Shown piece by piece: positions 1 to 8,372 of a stretch of 64,000 bases of DNA (position 1 is the stretch's first letter; the number at the start of each line of letters is the position of its first letter). This DNA is from Halanaerobium praevalens DSM 2228 (lineage in GTDB: Bacteria > Bacillota > Halanaerobiia > Halanaerobiales > Halanaerobiaceae). The position numbers were made by a program, and so were the translations under genes. Under the pieces are notes generated by a model. The model did not search any database. It was not told where the DNA came from and saw nothing but the letters and a program-made list of their open reading frames with translations. The stretch spans positions 1,674,001 through 1,738,000 of the forward strand of contig NC_017455.1 in assembly GCF_000165465.1 (NCBI RefSeq), read 5' to 3'.

Positions 1-87
1 ATCATTAATAAAAGTTTTAAATTCCTCATTACTTGGTTTTCTTTTACTTCCATGACTAACTACAACTAAAACTTTTTTATTTTTCAT
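1..87 (-). CDS. CbiX/SirB-type sirohydrochlorin chelatase, 5' fragment
   Basis: Only the first 29 codons are in the window; the gene runs off the left edge. The N-terminus carries the VVVSHGSKRKPSNEEF stretch typical of small CbiX/SirB chelatases, which begin with a hydrophobic strand, a catalytic His in SHGS, and an NEEF segment. These enzymes insert Co2+ (or Fe2+) into sirohydrochlorin. Its ATG overlaps the TAA of hemL (TAATG), so it is probably translationally coupled and the last known gene of the B12 operon here. A CbiK domain is also encoded at 19.1 kb, so this could be a second cobalt chelatase or an iron chelatase for siroheme. The family call rests on about 20 residues. Confidence 0.6.
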   Translation of the reverse strand, partial: MKNKKVLVVVSHGSKRKPSNEEFKTFIND

Positions 88-1385
88 TATAATTCAGCCT
101 TCAACTTATTTAGAGCCTTATAATTAGCAGTAATAGTTTTATCTAGATCTGAATCAGTTAAAGCAAGTGAAATGAAATTTGCCTCAAACTGAGATGGAGG
201 CAAATAAATGCCCTGATTAATCATTTCTTTAAAGTAAGCTGCAAAAAGATCTAAATCACATTCTTTAACATCCTGATAATTTTGAACTTCTTTATCAGTA
301 AAAAACAAGGTAAACATTGAACCAACTCGATTAAAGTAAGCTGGAAAATTAAGTTCTTCAATATTTTTTTTAATTCCTGCTTCTAATTTTTGTCCTTTCT
401 TTTCTAATTCAAGATAAACATCTTCTTTTTTTAAGGCTTTTAAAGTAGTTAAACCAGCCTGCATAGCCATTGGATTACCAGAAAGAGTACCTGCTTGATA
501 AACAGGACCTAAGGGTGCTACATAATCCATAATTTCTTTTTTACCTGCATATGCACCAACTGGCATTCCACCACCAATTATTTTACCAAAAGTACTTAAA
601 TCAGGCTCAATAGCATAAAGTTCTTGAGCACCACCCCGGGACAAGCGGAATCCAGTCATTACTTCATCAAAAATTAAAAGACTGCCATTTTTATAAGTTA
701 TTTCCCGTAGAAATTCTAAATAACCTCTTTGAGGAGCAATCACTCCCATATTACCAGTAACAGGCTCTAAAATAATTCCTGCAATTTCACTGCCATATTT
801 ATTGAATATTTCTGCTACAGCCTTTTGATCATTATAAGGTGCCACAATAGTTTCACGTGCAGTATTTTCTGTAACACCAGGACTTCCTTTAATACCTAAA
901 GTTGCAAGCCCAGAGCCAGCATCTACTAAAAGACTATCTCCATGTCCATGATAGCAACCTTCTAACTTAACAATTTTATCACGACCAGTATAACCTCGGG
1001 CCAGCCTAATTGCACTCATTGTAGCTTCAGTCCCCGAATTAACCATCCTAACTTTATCAACTGCAGGATAAAATTCTGTTATTAATTCTGCTATTTCTGT
1101 TTCTACCTCTGTTGGAGCTCCGAAACTTGTTCCTAATTGCAGCTGTTTTTCTAATTCTTCAATCACCTGAGGTGGATTATAGCCTAAGATCATTGGTCCC
1201 CAAGAATTAACATATTCTAGATATTGATTACCATCAATATCATAAAGATAAGCTCCTTCTCCTTTTTCAATAAAAATTGGATCCATCTCTACTGCCGAAA
1301 AAGCTCGGGCAGGACTATTTACTCCACCTGGAATAAATTTATTAGCTTTTTTAAATGCTGTAGTTGATTTTTTTCGCTTACTCAT
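87..1385 (-). CDS. hemL: Glutamate-1-semialdehyde 2,1-aminomutase
   Basis: This cytoplasmic PLP enzyme converts glutamate-1-semialdehyde to 5-aminolevulinate, the second step of the C5 tetrapyrrole route. The 432-residue length is normal for the family. Visible motifs are [10 protein letters not shown] at residues 20-29, the NSGTEA loop near 116-121, DEVMTGFR near 240-247 and the Schiff-base lysine in STFGKIIGG (K268). ATG at 1385 follows a GGAGGG ribosome site. The gene lies near the end of the long B12/tetrapyrrole operon, while hemA, which makes its substrate, is about 29 kb upstream in a different transcription unit. Confidence 0.97.
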   Translation of the reverse strand: MSKRKKSTTAFKKANKFIPGGVNSPARAFSAVEMDPIFIEKGEGAYLYDIDGNQYLEYVNSWGPMILGYNPPQVIEELEKQLQLGTSFGAPTEVETEIAELITEFYPAVDKVRMVNSGTEATMSAIRLARGYTGRDKIVKLEGCYHGHGDSLLVDAGSGLATLGIKGSPGVTENTARETIVAPYNDQKAVAEIFNKYGSEIAGIILEPVTGNMGVIAPQRGYLEFLREITYKNGSLLIFDEVMTGFRLSRGGAQELYAIEPDLSTFGKIIGGGMPVGAYAGKKEIMDYVAPLGPVYQAGTLSGNPMAMQAGLTTLKALKKEDVYLELEKKGQKLEAGIKKNIEELNFPAYFNRVGSMFTLFFTDKEVQNYQDVKECDLDLFAAYFKEMINQGIYLPPSQFEANFISLALTDSDLDKTITANYKALNKLKAEL

Positions 1386-1436
1386 AATTGACCCTCCTTG
1401 ATTACTAAATTTAAACTACCAATCAAATCTTTAATC

Positions 1437-2075
1437 TTATTCTTCATTAACTTCCATTATCTTTTTTATCTCTTCTTTTAAAGTTCTAAATTTTTCTTTA
1501 CGATCTTTCTTTTCTACTGTAAAAGTTTTATTTGCGCTAATAGTTATTTTATTAAAAGGTAAAGGTATTTTTAGTTGATCCCATCTATTTTTTAAACTAA
1601 AGCTATACTTTATTTTAATCGTTAAGGGTAAAATTCTGCGTTTGGAAAAAAGAGGCATGATCATAGCGAAGTCTTTAATCTCATGCAAAGGACCTAAAGG
1701 GCCATCAACTGAAAGCACAAGATTAGCCTTATTATTTTGATTTATTTTTTTACGTAATTGAAAAATATAATTACCACCTGCAGCTAAATCTGGCAGCCTC
1801 ATTACATCATAACCAAAATGCTTACTAATCCTGCTAACTACACCACCTCTTTTATTTTGAGTAGTAACTATATTTAATTTTTTACCTTTTAAATAAGGAT
1901 AATAAGCATAACTATCACCATGCCAAATAAAAACAACAAATTTTTCGGGGTATTCATTTTCTAAAAATTTAAAATTACCCTTTTGCTCTACCTTACTTGT
2001 TTTATAAACAAAATCAATATAATAATATAAACAAGCACTAATTAACTTTTCCTTTAGTTTGGCTAAAATCCCCAT
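1437..2075 (-). CDS. DUF374-family lysophospholipid acyltransferase-like protein
   Basis: The 212-residue protein resembles the DUF374 branch of membrane-associated glycerolipid acyltransferases. It has a hydrophobic N-terminus, a WHGDSYAYYP block near residues 51-60 in place of the HX4D-type motif, and SVDGPLGPLHE near 123-133, matching the family's DGPRGP-like box. Enzymes of this group transfer acyl chains to lipid or lipid A-like acceptors, but the acceptor here cannot be read from the sequence. It lies between hemL and hemB in the same direction with short gaps, an unexpected neighbour for tetrapyrrole genes. Start ATG with an AAGGAG site. Confidence 0.75.
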   Translation of the reverse strand: MGILAKLKEKLISACLYYYIDFVYKTSKVEQKGNFKFLENEYPEKFVVFIWHGDSYAYYPYLKGKKLNIVTTQNKRGGVVSRISKHFGYDVMRLPDLAAGGNYIFQLRKKINQNNKANLVLSVDGPLGPLHEIKDFAMIMPLFSKRRILPLTIKIKYSFSLKNRWDQLKIPLPFNKITISANKTFTVEKKDRKEKFRTLKEEIKKIMEVNEE

Positions 2076-2133
2076 AAAAACTCCTTTTAATAAATTATTA
2101 AATTTAAATTACAAACTCAAATTAAGCTTATAA

Positions 2134-3105
2134 TTATTCTTTTAACCACTCTGCAGCTTGATCAGCCCAATAAGTAATAATAATATTAGCACCTGCTCTT
2201 TTAATTGAAGTTAAAATTTCTAAAGCAACTTTCTTTTCATCAATCCAACCTTTTTCAGCTGCAGCTTTAACCATCGCATATTCACCACTAACATTATAAG
2301 CAGCAAGAGGTAGCTCATAATTATCAGCAGCCCGCTGGATAATATCTAAATAAGAAAGAGCAGGCTTGACCATAATTATATCAGCCCCTTCTTCAATATC
2401 CAAGTCTATTTCTCTTAAAGCTTCATCAGAATTAGCTGGATCCATCTGATAAGTACTACGATCTCCTTGACCAGGGGCTGAATGAGCTGCATCTCTAAAA
2501 GGTCCATAAAAAGCAGACTGGTATTTAGCTGAATAAGCCATAATTGAAATTTCTTTGAAATCATTTTGATCTAAAGTATTTCTAATCTTAGCAATTCTAC
2601 CATCCATCATATCTGAGGGAGCAATCATATCTGCTCCTGCCTCAGCATGGGAAAGAGCTATTTTAGCTAAATTAGTTAGAGTTTCATCATTTTTTATTTT
2701 TCCCTCTTTTAAAACTCCACAGTGGCCGTGATCAGTGTACTGACACAGACATAAGTCAGTAATTAAAAGCAAATCTGGAAATTTTTCTTTTAATAAATGC
2801 AAAGCTTGTTGGACAATACCATCTTCTTGCCAAGCACTAGAACCCTCAGCATCTTTAGTCTTTGGCAGTCCAAATAACATAATTGCTTTAATCCCAACAG
2901 CCATTAAGCTTTTAACTTCTTTTTCTAACTCGTCTAAGGAGAGATGATAATTACCTGGCATTGAGGGAATTTCTTCTCTAATATTTTCGCCGTTAACTAC
3001 AAATAAGGGTTTAACAAAGTCTGAAGCTGAAAGCTTTGTTTCTTTCACTAACTCTCTTAGGCTTTGAGAAGTCCTTAAACGGCGTGGTCTTTTTATTAAA
3101 TTCAT
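2134..3105 (-). CDS. hemB: Porphobilinogen synthase (5-aminolevulinate dehydratase)
   Basis: The enzyme condenses two 5-aminolevulinate molecules to porphobilinogen. At 323 residues it has normal length. The zinc-type metal site is visible: C119, C121 and C129 in the LCLCQYTDHGHCG stretch. The two active-site lysines lie in AYSAKYQSAFYGPF and in VKPALSYLD. The presence of the cysteines argues for a zinc-dependent rather than magnesium-only active site. Gene order hemC, cobA-hemD, hemB, hemL in transcription direction covers most of the route to uroporphyrinogen III. Confidence 0.97.
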   Translation of the reverse strand: MNLIKRPRRLRTSQSLRELVKETKLSASDFVKPLFVVNGENIREEIPSMPGNYHLSLDELEKEVKSLMAVGIKAIMLFGLPKTKDAEGSSAWQEDGIVQQALHLLKEKFPDLLLITDLCLCQYTDHGHCGVLKEGKIKNDETLTNLAKIALSHAEAGADMIAPSDMMDGRIAKIRNTLDQNDFKEISIMAYSAKYQSAFYGPFRDAAHSAPGQGDRSTYQMDPANSDEALREIDLDIEEGADIIMVKPALSYLDIIQRAADNYELPLAAYNVSGEYAMVKAAAEKGWIDEKKVALEILTSIKRAGANIIITYWADQAAEWLKE

Positions 3106-3129
3106 ATTAATTCCTCCTGATAAATTACA

Positions 3130-4722
3130 TTAATTTAATTCAGCATAATAATTTAAAACAGCATCCATTAGTCCTTTAATCGTATATTCTGCTGCTACAA
3201 TCTGTACATTTAAATTATATTCTTTAGCTTTAGCTGCAGTAACTGGACCAATACAAGCAGCAGGTATTTCTTTTAATTTAGCTAATAAATCCGCTTCTGT
3301 TTTTTGATCTAAATTAAGCTGACTTTTAACTAATTCATTTTTAGTTAAATTTTTAATTCCACTAATCAAATTTTCTACAGTTGAAGAACTGCTAAAAGTT
3401 AAAAGATCAAGCTCATTATTTAATAATAGATCTATTATTTCTGCTTGAAGTGCAACAGCTTCAGTTCTATAGGCTATAATATTATCAACTTTAGCTCCTA
3501 ATTCTCTCAACCCTTTTTGTAAATTTTTAGGAGCAATATTAGAACGGGGAAGCAAAAATGAACTAGTTTTTAAATTCATTTCACCCTTAGCTTCTAAGCT
3601 TTCTAAATATTTTAAAATACCAGCTGTAGAATAATCTTCAGGCATTAAATCAGCTCTAATTCCATTTTGATTAAGTTCTGCTGCTGTTTTAGAACCAATT
3701 GTAATAATCTTAATGCCAGCTAATTCTCTTAAATCTAATTTTTCAGCTTTTAACATCTTCACAAAATATCTGACTCCATTAACTGAAGTAAAAATAAGGT
3801 GAGTATATTGATCTAAATTTCTAACTGCTTTTTGCAGTTGTTCTTTGTTTTCACTCTCTTTAATGGCAATTGTTGGTGATAAAATAGGATTGCCTGCTTC
3901 TTTTTCAATCATTTCTAAAATAGAACCTGCCTGTGCTGCTGGTCTGGTCACTAAAATATTTTTAGCTAACAATTTTTTATCCTCAAACCAACTTAGTTTT
4001 TCTCTAAGTCCAACAACTTCTCCGATCACTGTTACTGCTGGTGGCTTAAAATTAGCTTCTTTAACTTTGGCAGCTATATTAGTTAAATTACCAGTTATAG
4101 TTTCTTGTTTAGAACGACTACCCCACCTAATTAAAGCAACTGGTGTTTCAGGACTTCTACCTGCTGCTAAAACTCTTGCTGTAATTTGAGCTAAATTTCC
4201 AACCCCCATTAAAACTACTAGAGTATCTACAGCTGCTGCAATTTTTTCAATTTCAATTGTACTTTCTTCTTTTTCGGCTGCTTCATGGCCAGTAATTACT
4301 GCAAAAGATGAAGCCATATGTCTTTGAGTTAAAGGAATACCTGCATAAAGTGGTACTGCCATCGAAGAACTAATACCAGGTATGATTTCAAAATCAATGC
4401 CTGCTTCTTTTAACTTTAATGCTTCTTCTCCTCCTCTACCATAAATAAAGGGATCTCCACCTTTAAGCCTACAAACTGTTTTACCTGCCTTAGCCTTTTT
4501 AATTATCAAATCCTCAATTTCAGTTTGAGTATAATGATGATCTTTAGCTTTTTTACCAACATAAATTTTTTCTACTTCTTGATCAGCATATTCTAAAAAA
4601 CGATTATTAGCTAATCTATCATACAATACAACATCTGCTTCTTGAATAGCTCTTTTTGCTTTTAAAGTTAATAAGGATGGATCACCTGGTCCTGCTCCTG
4701 TTAAATAAACTTTTGCTGTCAT
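3130..4722 (-). CDS. cobA-hemD: Fused uroporphyrinogen-III C-methyltransferase / uroporphyrinogen-III synthase
   Basis: Two domains are fused in 530 residues. Residues 1 to about 245 are a SUMT-type methyltransferase (GAGPGDPSLLTLKA at 10-23, GGDPFIYGRGGEE near 88-100) that makes precorrin-2. Residues from about 255 onward form a low-conservation HemD domain that cyclises hydroxymethylbilane to uroporphyrinogen III. This fusion is well known in clostridia and commits the pathway toward corrinoid and siroheme. It sits between hemC and hemB. The symbol cobA here means the SUMT and not the adenosyltransferase at 24403-24915. Confidence 0.95.
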   Translation of the reverse strand: MTAKVYLTGAGPGDPSLLTLKAKRAIQEADVVLYDRLANNRFLEYADQEVEKIYVGKKAKDHHYTQTEIEDLIIKKAKAGKTVCRLKGGDPFIYGRGGEEALKLKEAGIDFEIIPGISSSMAVPLYAGIPLTQRHMASSFAVITGHEAAEKEESTIEIEKIAAAVDTLVVLMGVGNLAQITARVLAAGRSPETPVALIRWGSRSKQETITGNLTNIAAKVKEANFKPPAVTVIGEVVGLREKLSWFEDKKLLAKNILVTRPAAQAGSILEMIEKEAGNPILSPTIAIKESENKEQLQKAVRNLDQYTHLIFTSVNGVRYFVKMLKAEKLDLRELAGIKIITIGSKTAAELNQNGIRADLMPEDYSTAGILKYLESLEAKGEMNLKTSSFLLPRSNIAPKNLQKGLRELGAKVDNIIAYRTEAVALQAEIIDLLLNNELDLLTFSSSSTVENLISGIKNLTKNELVKSQLNLDQKTEADLLAKLKEIPAACIGPVTAAKAKEYNLNVQIVAAEYTIKGLMDAVLNYYAELN

Positions 4723-4751
4723 TTTTTTATGCTCCTTTATAATTATATTAT

Positions 4752-5693
4752 TTAATTACTTTTTAAATTTTTTATTATTTCTGCAGCGCCTGCCTGCTTA
4801 ACTTTTACTGCTAATTTTTGAGCTAAACTGCGAACTGAATCTAAATCAAGTTTTTTAGTTTTAGCTACTTTTTTTATTATTCTACTACCATCAATTTCTC
4901 CTACAGCAGCTGTTAAAGTTAAAGTTTTATTTTCAATTATAGCCTCAGCTGCAACTGGTGCGTGACAACCAGCTTCCATTTCTGCTAAAAAGGAATGTTC
5001 AGTCCAGACTTCTAAGTTGTTTTTTTCAGTTTCAATTGTTTTTAAGATTTCTTTTAACTTGCTATCTTCTTTTCTAATTTCTACTGCAACTGCTCCCTGT
5101 CTAGCTGCAGGTAAACAAATCTCAGGAGCTAGATATTCAGTTATCTGCTCTTTATAACCCAAACGCTCTAAACCAGCAGCAGCTAAAATAACTCCATCTA
5201 AATTGTGAGTTTTTATCTTTTTTAATCTAGTTTCTATATTACCTCTAATTGGAACAATTTCTAAATCCGGTCGATAAGCTAATAACTGTGATTTACGCCT
5301 TAAACTTCCAGTTCCTAATCTTGCTCCTTTTGCTAGTTCAGCTAATTTGTTTTCAGCTCCAGCTAGCACATCATAGCGGTTAGCTCTATCTACAACTGCA
5401 GCTACTTCCAATTCAGCTGGCAATTTAGTTGGTAAATCTTTAAAACTATGAACTGCAAGGTCTATTTCTTCTGCTAATAAAGCATATTCAATTTCTCTAA
5501 TAAAAATACCTTCAACATTTATTTCACTAAATTTCTTATCTCGCTCACGGTCACCTGTTGTTGAAATCTCTTTTATTTTAAATTCTAATTCAGGAAACTT
5601 AGAACTTAATTTTGCTTTTAAAATTTCACACTGCTTTAAAGCTAAACTACTGTTACGAGTTCCTATAATATATTCTTTTTTCACTTTTACCAT
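4752..5693 (-). CDS. hemC: Hydroxymethylbilane synthase (porphobilinogen deaminase)
   Basis: It polymerises four porphobilinogens into hydroxymethylbilane using a dipyrromethane cofactor. The cofactor cysteine is C243 in GCHAPVAAE, and the substrate-binding segments HSFKDLPT near 82-89 and LGTGSLRRKSQL near 126-137 are present. The length of about 310 residues is normal. The ATG at 5693 directly abuts an AGGG site, so the GTG at 5684, which is better spaced, may be the actual start; this changes only three residues. The protein feeds the HemD domain encoded just downstream. Confidence 0.96.
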   Translation of the reverse strand: MVKVKKEYIIGTRNSSLALKQCEILKAKLSSKFPELEFKIKEISTTGDRERDKKFSEINVEGIFIREIEYALLAEEIDLAVHSFKDLPTKLPAELEVAAVVDRANRYDVLAGAENKLAELAKGARLGTGSLRRKSQLLAYRPDLEIVPIRGNIETRLKKIKTHNLDGVILAAAGLERLGYKEQITEYLAPEICLPAARQGAVAVEIRKEDSKLKEILKTIETEKNNLEVWTEHSFLAEMEAGCHAPVAAEAIIENKTLTLTAAVGEIDGSRIIKKVAKTKKLDLDSVRSLAQKLAVKVKQAGAAEIIKNLKSN

Positions 5694-5736
5694 CCCTGTT
5701 TTAATATTTTTAAAAAAACCAATTTAAAACTGCAAA

Positions 5737-6489
5737 CTATTTAAATTTAGCAATTTCTGTAATTGGAAGTTCTATTTCTGATTTTAATTTTGCTAAATAT
5801 TTCTGATCTAAACTGAGTAATAAAACTGTTGCTGGGCCAGCTGATTTTTCTAAATCTAATTCAAATTTATGTTTGGACTTTTTTAATTTAAAATCTAAAT
5901 TATTTTCAGCAGCTAAAATATTTAATTCATGTAAAATACCTTTTGAGCCAACTGGTAAAATTTGATCTAAATAGTTCAACTTTTTCAACTGCAAAAACTT
6001 TTTAAAATCAACTGCCTTAGATTTAGCAGCTAATAATTTTTCTCCAACTAAGGGCAGACCAGCTGCTACAATTATATTATTTAAATTTGAGCTTTGATAC
6101 TGTTTTAATTTTGCTAATTTAACTTTAGCAATAACAGTAACTCCCAAAGCAGTTTGCAGAGTTTTTACATTTTCTTCAGTACTGCCATTTAATAATTCAG
6201 TTTTTCCTAAAAGCTTTAAGTTCTTTTTAATTCCAGTAATAATTTCTCTGCCTGTAGGCTCATATTCAACCCCCAGATTATCAATCACTGATATTACCTC
6301 TGCTCCAACTGACATCACTTCCATTAGAGGTACCTTAACTGTATATTGACCGACAATTTGATTAGAAACTTTAATTTGATCATAAGTTTTTTGACCTATT
6401 CCACCAGCTGAATCACAGGCAATAACTAATATTTCTTCTTTATTTAACTGCAGTAGAGAAATATCACGTGGAGTTTTTAAGCTACCCAT
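5737..6489 (-). CDS. cblS: Alpha-ribazole kinase CblS-like (PurM/AIR-synthase fold)
   Basis: The 250-residue protein has the ACDSAGGIG motif at residues 24-32 and PLMEVMSVGAEV near 54-65, the ATP/Mg-binding features of the PurM-like superfamily. Knowledge of the family: in some Firmicutes the CblT transporter and CblS kinase take up and phosphorylate alpha-ribazole, bypassing CobT. The call rests on this fold plus its position two bases downstream of an ECF-type S component and beside cobS and cobU. Its product, alpha-ribazole phosphate, is the co-substrate of CobS. A thiamine-phosphate kinase-like role is less likely in this context. Confidence 0.75.
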   Translation of the reverse strand: MGSLKTPRDISLLQLNKEEILVIACDSAGGIGQKTYDQIKVSNQIVGQYTVKVPLMEVMSVGAEVISVIDNLGVEYEPTGREIITGIKKNLKLLGKTELLNGSTEENVKTLQTALGVTVIAKVKLAKLKQYQSSNLNNIIVAAGLPLVGEKLLAAKSKAVDFKKFLQLKKLNYLDQILPVGSKGILHELNILAAENNLDFKLKKSKHKFELDLEKSAGPATVLLLSLDQKYLAKLKSEIELPITEIAKFK

Positions 6490-6491
6490 TT

Positions 6492-6989
6492 CTAAAATGT
6501 CACCTTATCTTTTATTAACTTAGAAATAACTACTGCTAAAATAATATTTGCTAAAGAAGCTACTGTTAAAACAGGAGCTGTGGAATAAAAAAATGGTATC
6601 CCAAAAAAAGGAATTAATAAAGCAGCAGAAACAGCACCATTAACAAAGGTTGTGATAGCTACTGCAAGATAAATATTTTTTTGCATTAAATAGGAAAATA
6701 TAAAACCACAGCTCCCCATAATAAATGCTATTAAAATGTGGATTGGACCTAAAGGAAAACCAGAGTTTAAAGCAGAAAGAAAATGTCCTAAAACTAAAAT
6801 TAAAGCTCCACCTTTACCTCCAAGCAAAACTGCACCTAAAAAACCTGGTAAAGAATCAAGAGCTATACTACCGACTGGCCCTGGAAATTTAAGATAAGAA
6901 CCAATTACAGATAAAGCAGTTAAAAGTGCTACTTTAACTAAAAATGAAGTATTTAAAATTGATTGACTTTTAGAATTTGACTTTTGCAT
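6492..6989 (-). CDS. cblT: ECF transporter S component, CblT-like alpha-ribazole importer
   Basis: A small, very hydrophobic protein of 165 residues with five or six predicted membrane segments and ECF S-component character, including glycine-rich GGKGGALILVLGH and a LDSLPGFLGAVLLGG block. CblT proteins supply exogenous alpha-ribazole to CblS. The ATG at 6989 is preferred over the GTG at 6998 because the GTG lies inside the AAGGTGG ribosome site. It ends two bases before cblS and follows cobS. Whether it uses the ECF energising genes elsewhere in the genome or works alone is not visible. Confidence 0.75.
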   Translation of the reverse strand: MQKSNSKSQSILNTSFLVKVALLTALSVIGSYLKFPGPVGSIALDSLPGFLGAVLLGGKGGALILVLGHFLSALNSGFPLGPIHILIAFIMGSCGFIFSYLMQKNIYLAVAITTFVNGAVSAALLIPFFGIPFFYSTAPVLTVASLANIILAVVISKLIKDKVTF

Positions 6990-7012
6990 AATAACCACCT
7001 TTTTAACTAAAT

Positions 7013-7765
7013 TTATAAATAAATTGTTAATGCTAATAAGAATAAAATTTCACCTAACTCAATAATAGTTCCATAAATATCTCCTGTTATTCCACCCAGT
7101 TTTTTTTGACTCCAATTAAGCAAAAATAGAATTAAAGCTAAAATTAAAACTAAAGCTAATAAGATTGGATAAACAAAATTTAATCCATAAAAATAAATAT
7201 AGACTCCTAATATAATAAATGTTATTAAATTACAATAAAATAAATCAGTTTTTTTAGCATTGGCTTTTAAAGCTTCTGCCATTACACTTAATTTAGAAAC
7301 ATTTGCAAACATAATAACTTGAGCCAGAGAAAAACGAGCAATTACAGCCATGATAATTAGAGCTTCAATATGATCTGCAAATAATAGTTCTTTAAAAAGT
7401 AAATATTTTAAAATTAAAACTAAAATTAAAGCAACTAAAGCGAAAATTCCAGAATTAGAATCATGCATAATAGCAGCTGTTTTTTCTTGATCACGACCTG
7501 CAAAAAAACCATCACAAAAATCACCGAGTCCATCCAGGTGTAGAGCTCCACTTAAATAAATATATAGCATTAATAAAAGTAATGCTCTAATTTCAACTGT
7601 AAAAAAATTCATCAACAAATATTCAGCTGCTATTATTATAAAAGCCATTAATAAACCAACTAATGGTAAATAATTAATTTTTAAAATAGAATGATTTTTA
7701 ATTTTAACTGGAATCCTCGTCAGGAAAACTAAAGCGTTTAAAAAATTATTAATTATGTTTTTCAA
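7013..7765 (-). CDS. cobS: Adenosylcobinamide-GDP ribazoletransferase (cobalamin synthase)
   Basis: This integral membrane enzyme joins adenosylcobinamide-GDP to alpha-ribazole (phosphate), assembling the nucleotide loop. The 250 residues contain the family block SGALHLDGLGDFCDGFFAG near 70-88, followed by RDQEK..MHDSNSG, and several hydrophobic helices. The start is a TTG overlapping the TGA of cobU (TTGA) with an AGGAGG site ten bases upstream. Together with cobU and cblST it forms the lower-ligand block of the operon. Confidence 0.95.
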   Translation of the reverse strand: MKNIINNFLNALVFLTRIPVKIKNHSILKINYLPLVGLLMAFIIIAAEYLLMNFFTVEIRALLLLMLYIYLSGALHLDGLGDFCDGFFAGRDQEKTAAIMHDSNSGIFALVALILVLILKYLLFKELLFADHIEALIIMAVIARFSLAQVIMFANVSKLSVMAEALKANAKKTDLFYCNLITFIILGVYIYFYGLNFVYPILLALVLILALILFLLNWSQKKLGGITGDIYGTIIELGEILFLLALTIYL

Positions 7766-8355
7766 AGTACTTTAACCTCCTGGTCTTCAGCTGTATATTT
7801 TGCTATGTTTTTAAGCCCCTCTGTTTTAATTGCTAAAGGTAATCCCGCCTGAACTAAATAAACCTCAGCTGCAGCTTGAGCAGTAATTCTAGCGGCTCTA
7901 CCAGAAATATCCCTAAATTCTCTCCCTAATTTTGAAGCAGGAACTACCCCTTTGCCAGCTTCATTATGCACAATAATTAAGTTTAATTCTTTTTTCTGAG
8001 CAATAGCTAAAATCTTTTCGATCTCAGTCAGAATTTCATTTTCTATTTGAGGAAATTCTAATCCTTCTTTTTTAAACATTAAATTACTAATATAAGTTGT
8101 TAAACAATCAAATAAAATTGTTTTTTTGGCTTCAACTTGATTCAAATATGTACTAATAGCATAAGCTTCTTCTTTTGTTTTCCAAGCTGCAGGACGCTGT
8201 GCTTGATGTTTTTTTATTCTTGCTTTCATTTCAGAGTCAGTAGCAACTCCGCTGGCTAAATAAATTACGTCCATCCCACCGATTTTCTCAGCCATCATTT
8301 CACCAAAAGTACTTTTGCCACTCCGAGCTCCACCCTGAATTAAGATAATACTCAT
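7762..8355 (-). CDS. cobU: Adenosylcobinamide kinase / adenosylcobinamide-phosphate guanylyltransferase
   Basis: CobU phosphorylates adenosylcobinamide and then transfers GMP to it. The P-loop GGARSGKS is at residues 8-15, and H50 in KKHQAQRP fits the guanylylated histidine. The length of 197 residues is slightly longer than Salmonella CobU. It overlaps cobS by four bases and follows cobD, so activation of the corrin and loop attachment are made together. Confidence 0.96.
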   Translation of the reverse strand: MSIILIQGGARSGKSTFGEMMAEKIGGMDVIYLASGVATDSEMKARIKKHQAQRPAAWKTKEEAYAISTYLNQVEAKKTILFDCLTTYISNLMFKKEGLEFPQIENEILTEIEKILAIAQKKELNLIIVHNEAGKGVVPASKLGREFRDISGRAARITAQAAAEVYLVQAGLPLAIKTEGLKNIAKYTAEDQEVKVL

Positions 8356-8372
8356 TTATTCCACTTCCTTTT

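Noticed and set aside
3845-4189. Plus-strand open frame of 114 codons within cobA-hemD
   Set aside because: It lies wholly opposite a well-supported gene, has no family match that I recognise and no separate ribosome site context; the same holds for plus-strand frames opposite rpoN (31124-31624), the chemoreceptor (32707-33138), kamC (55860-56165) and cbiC (23947-24213).
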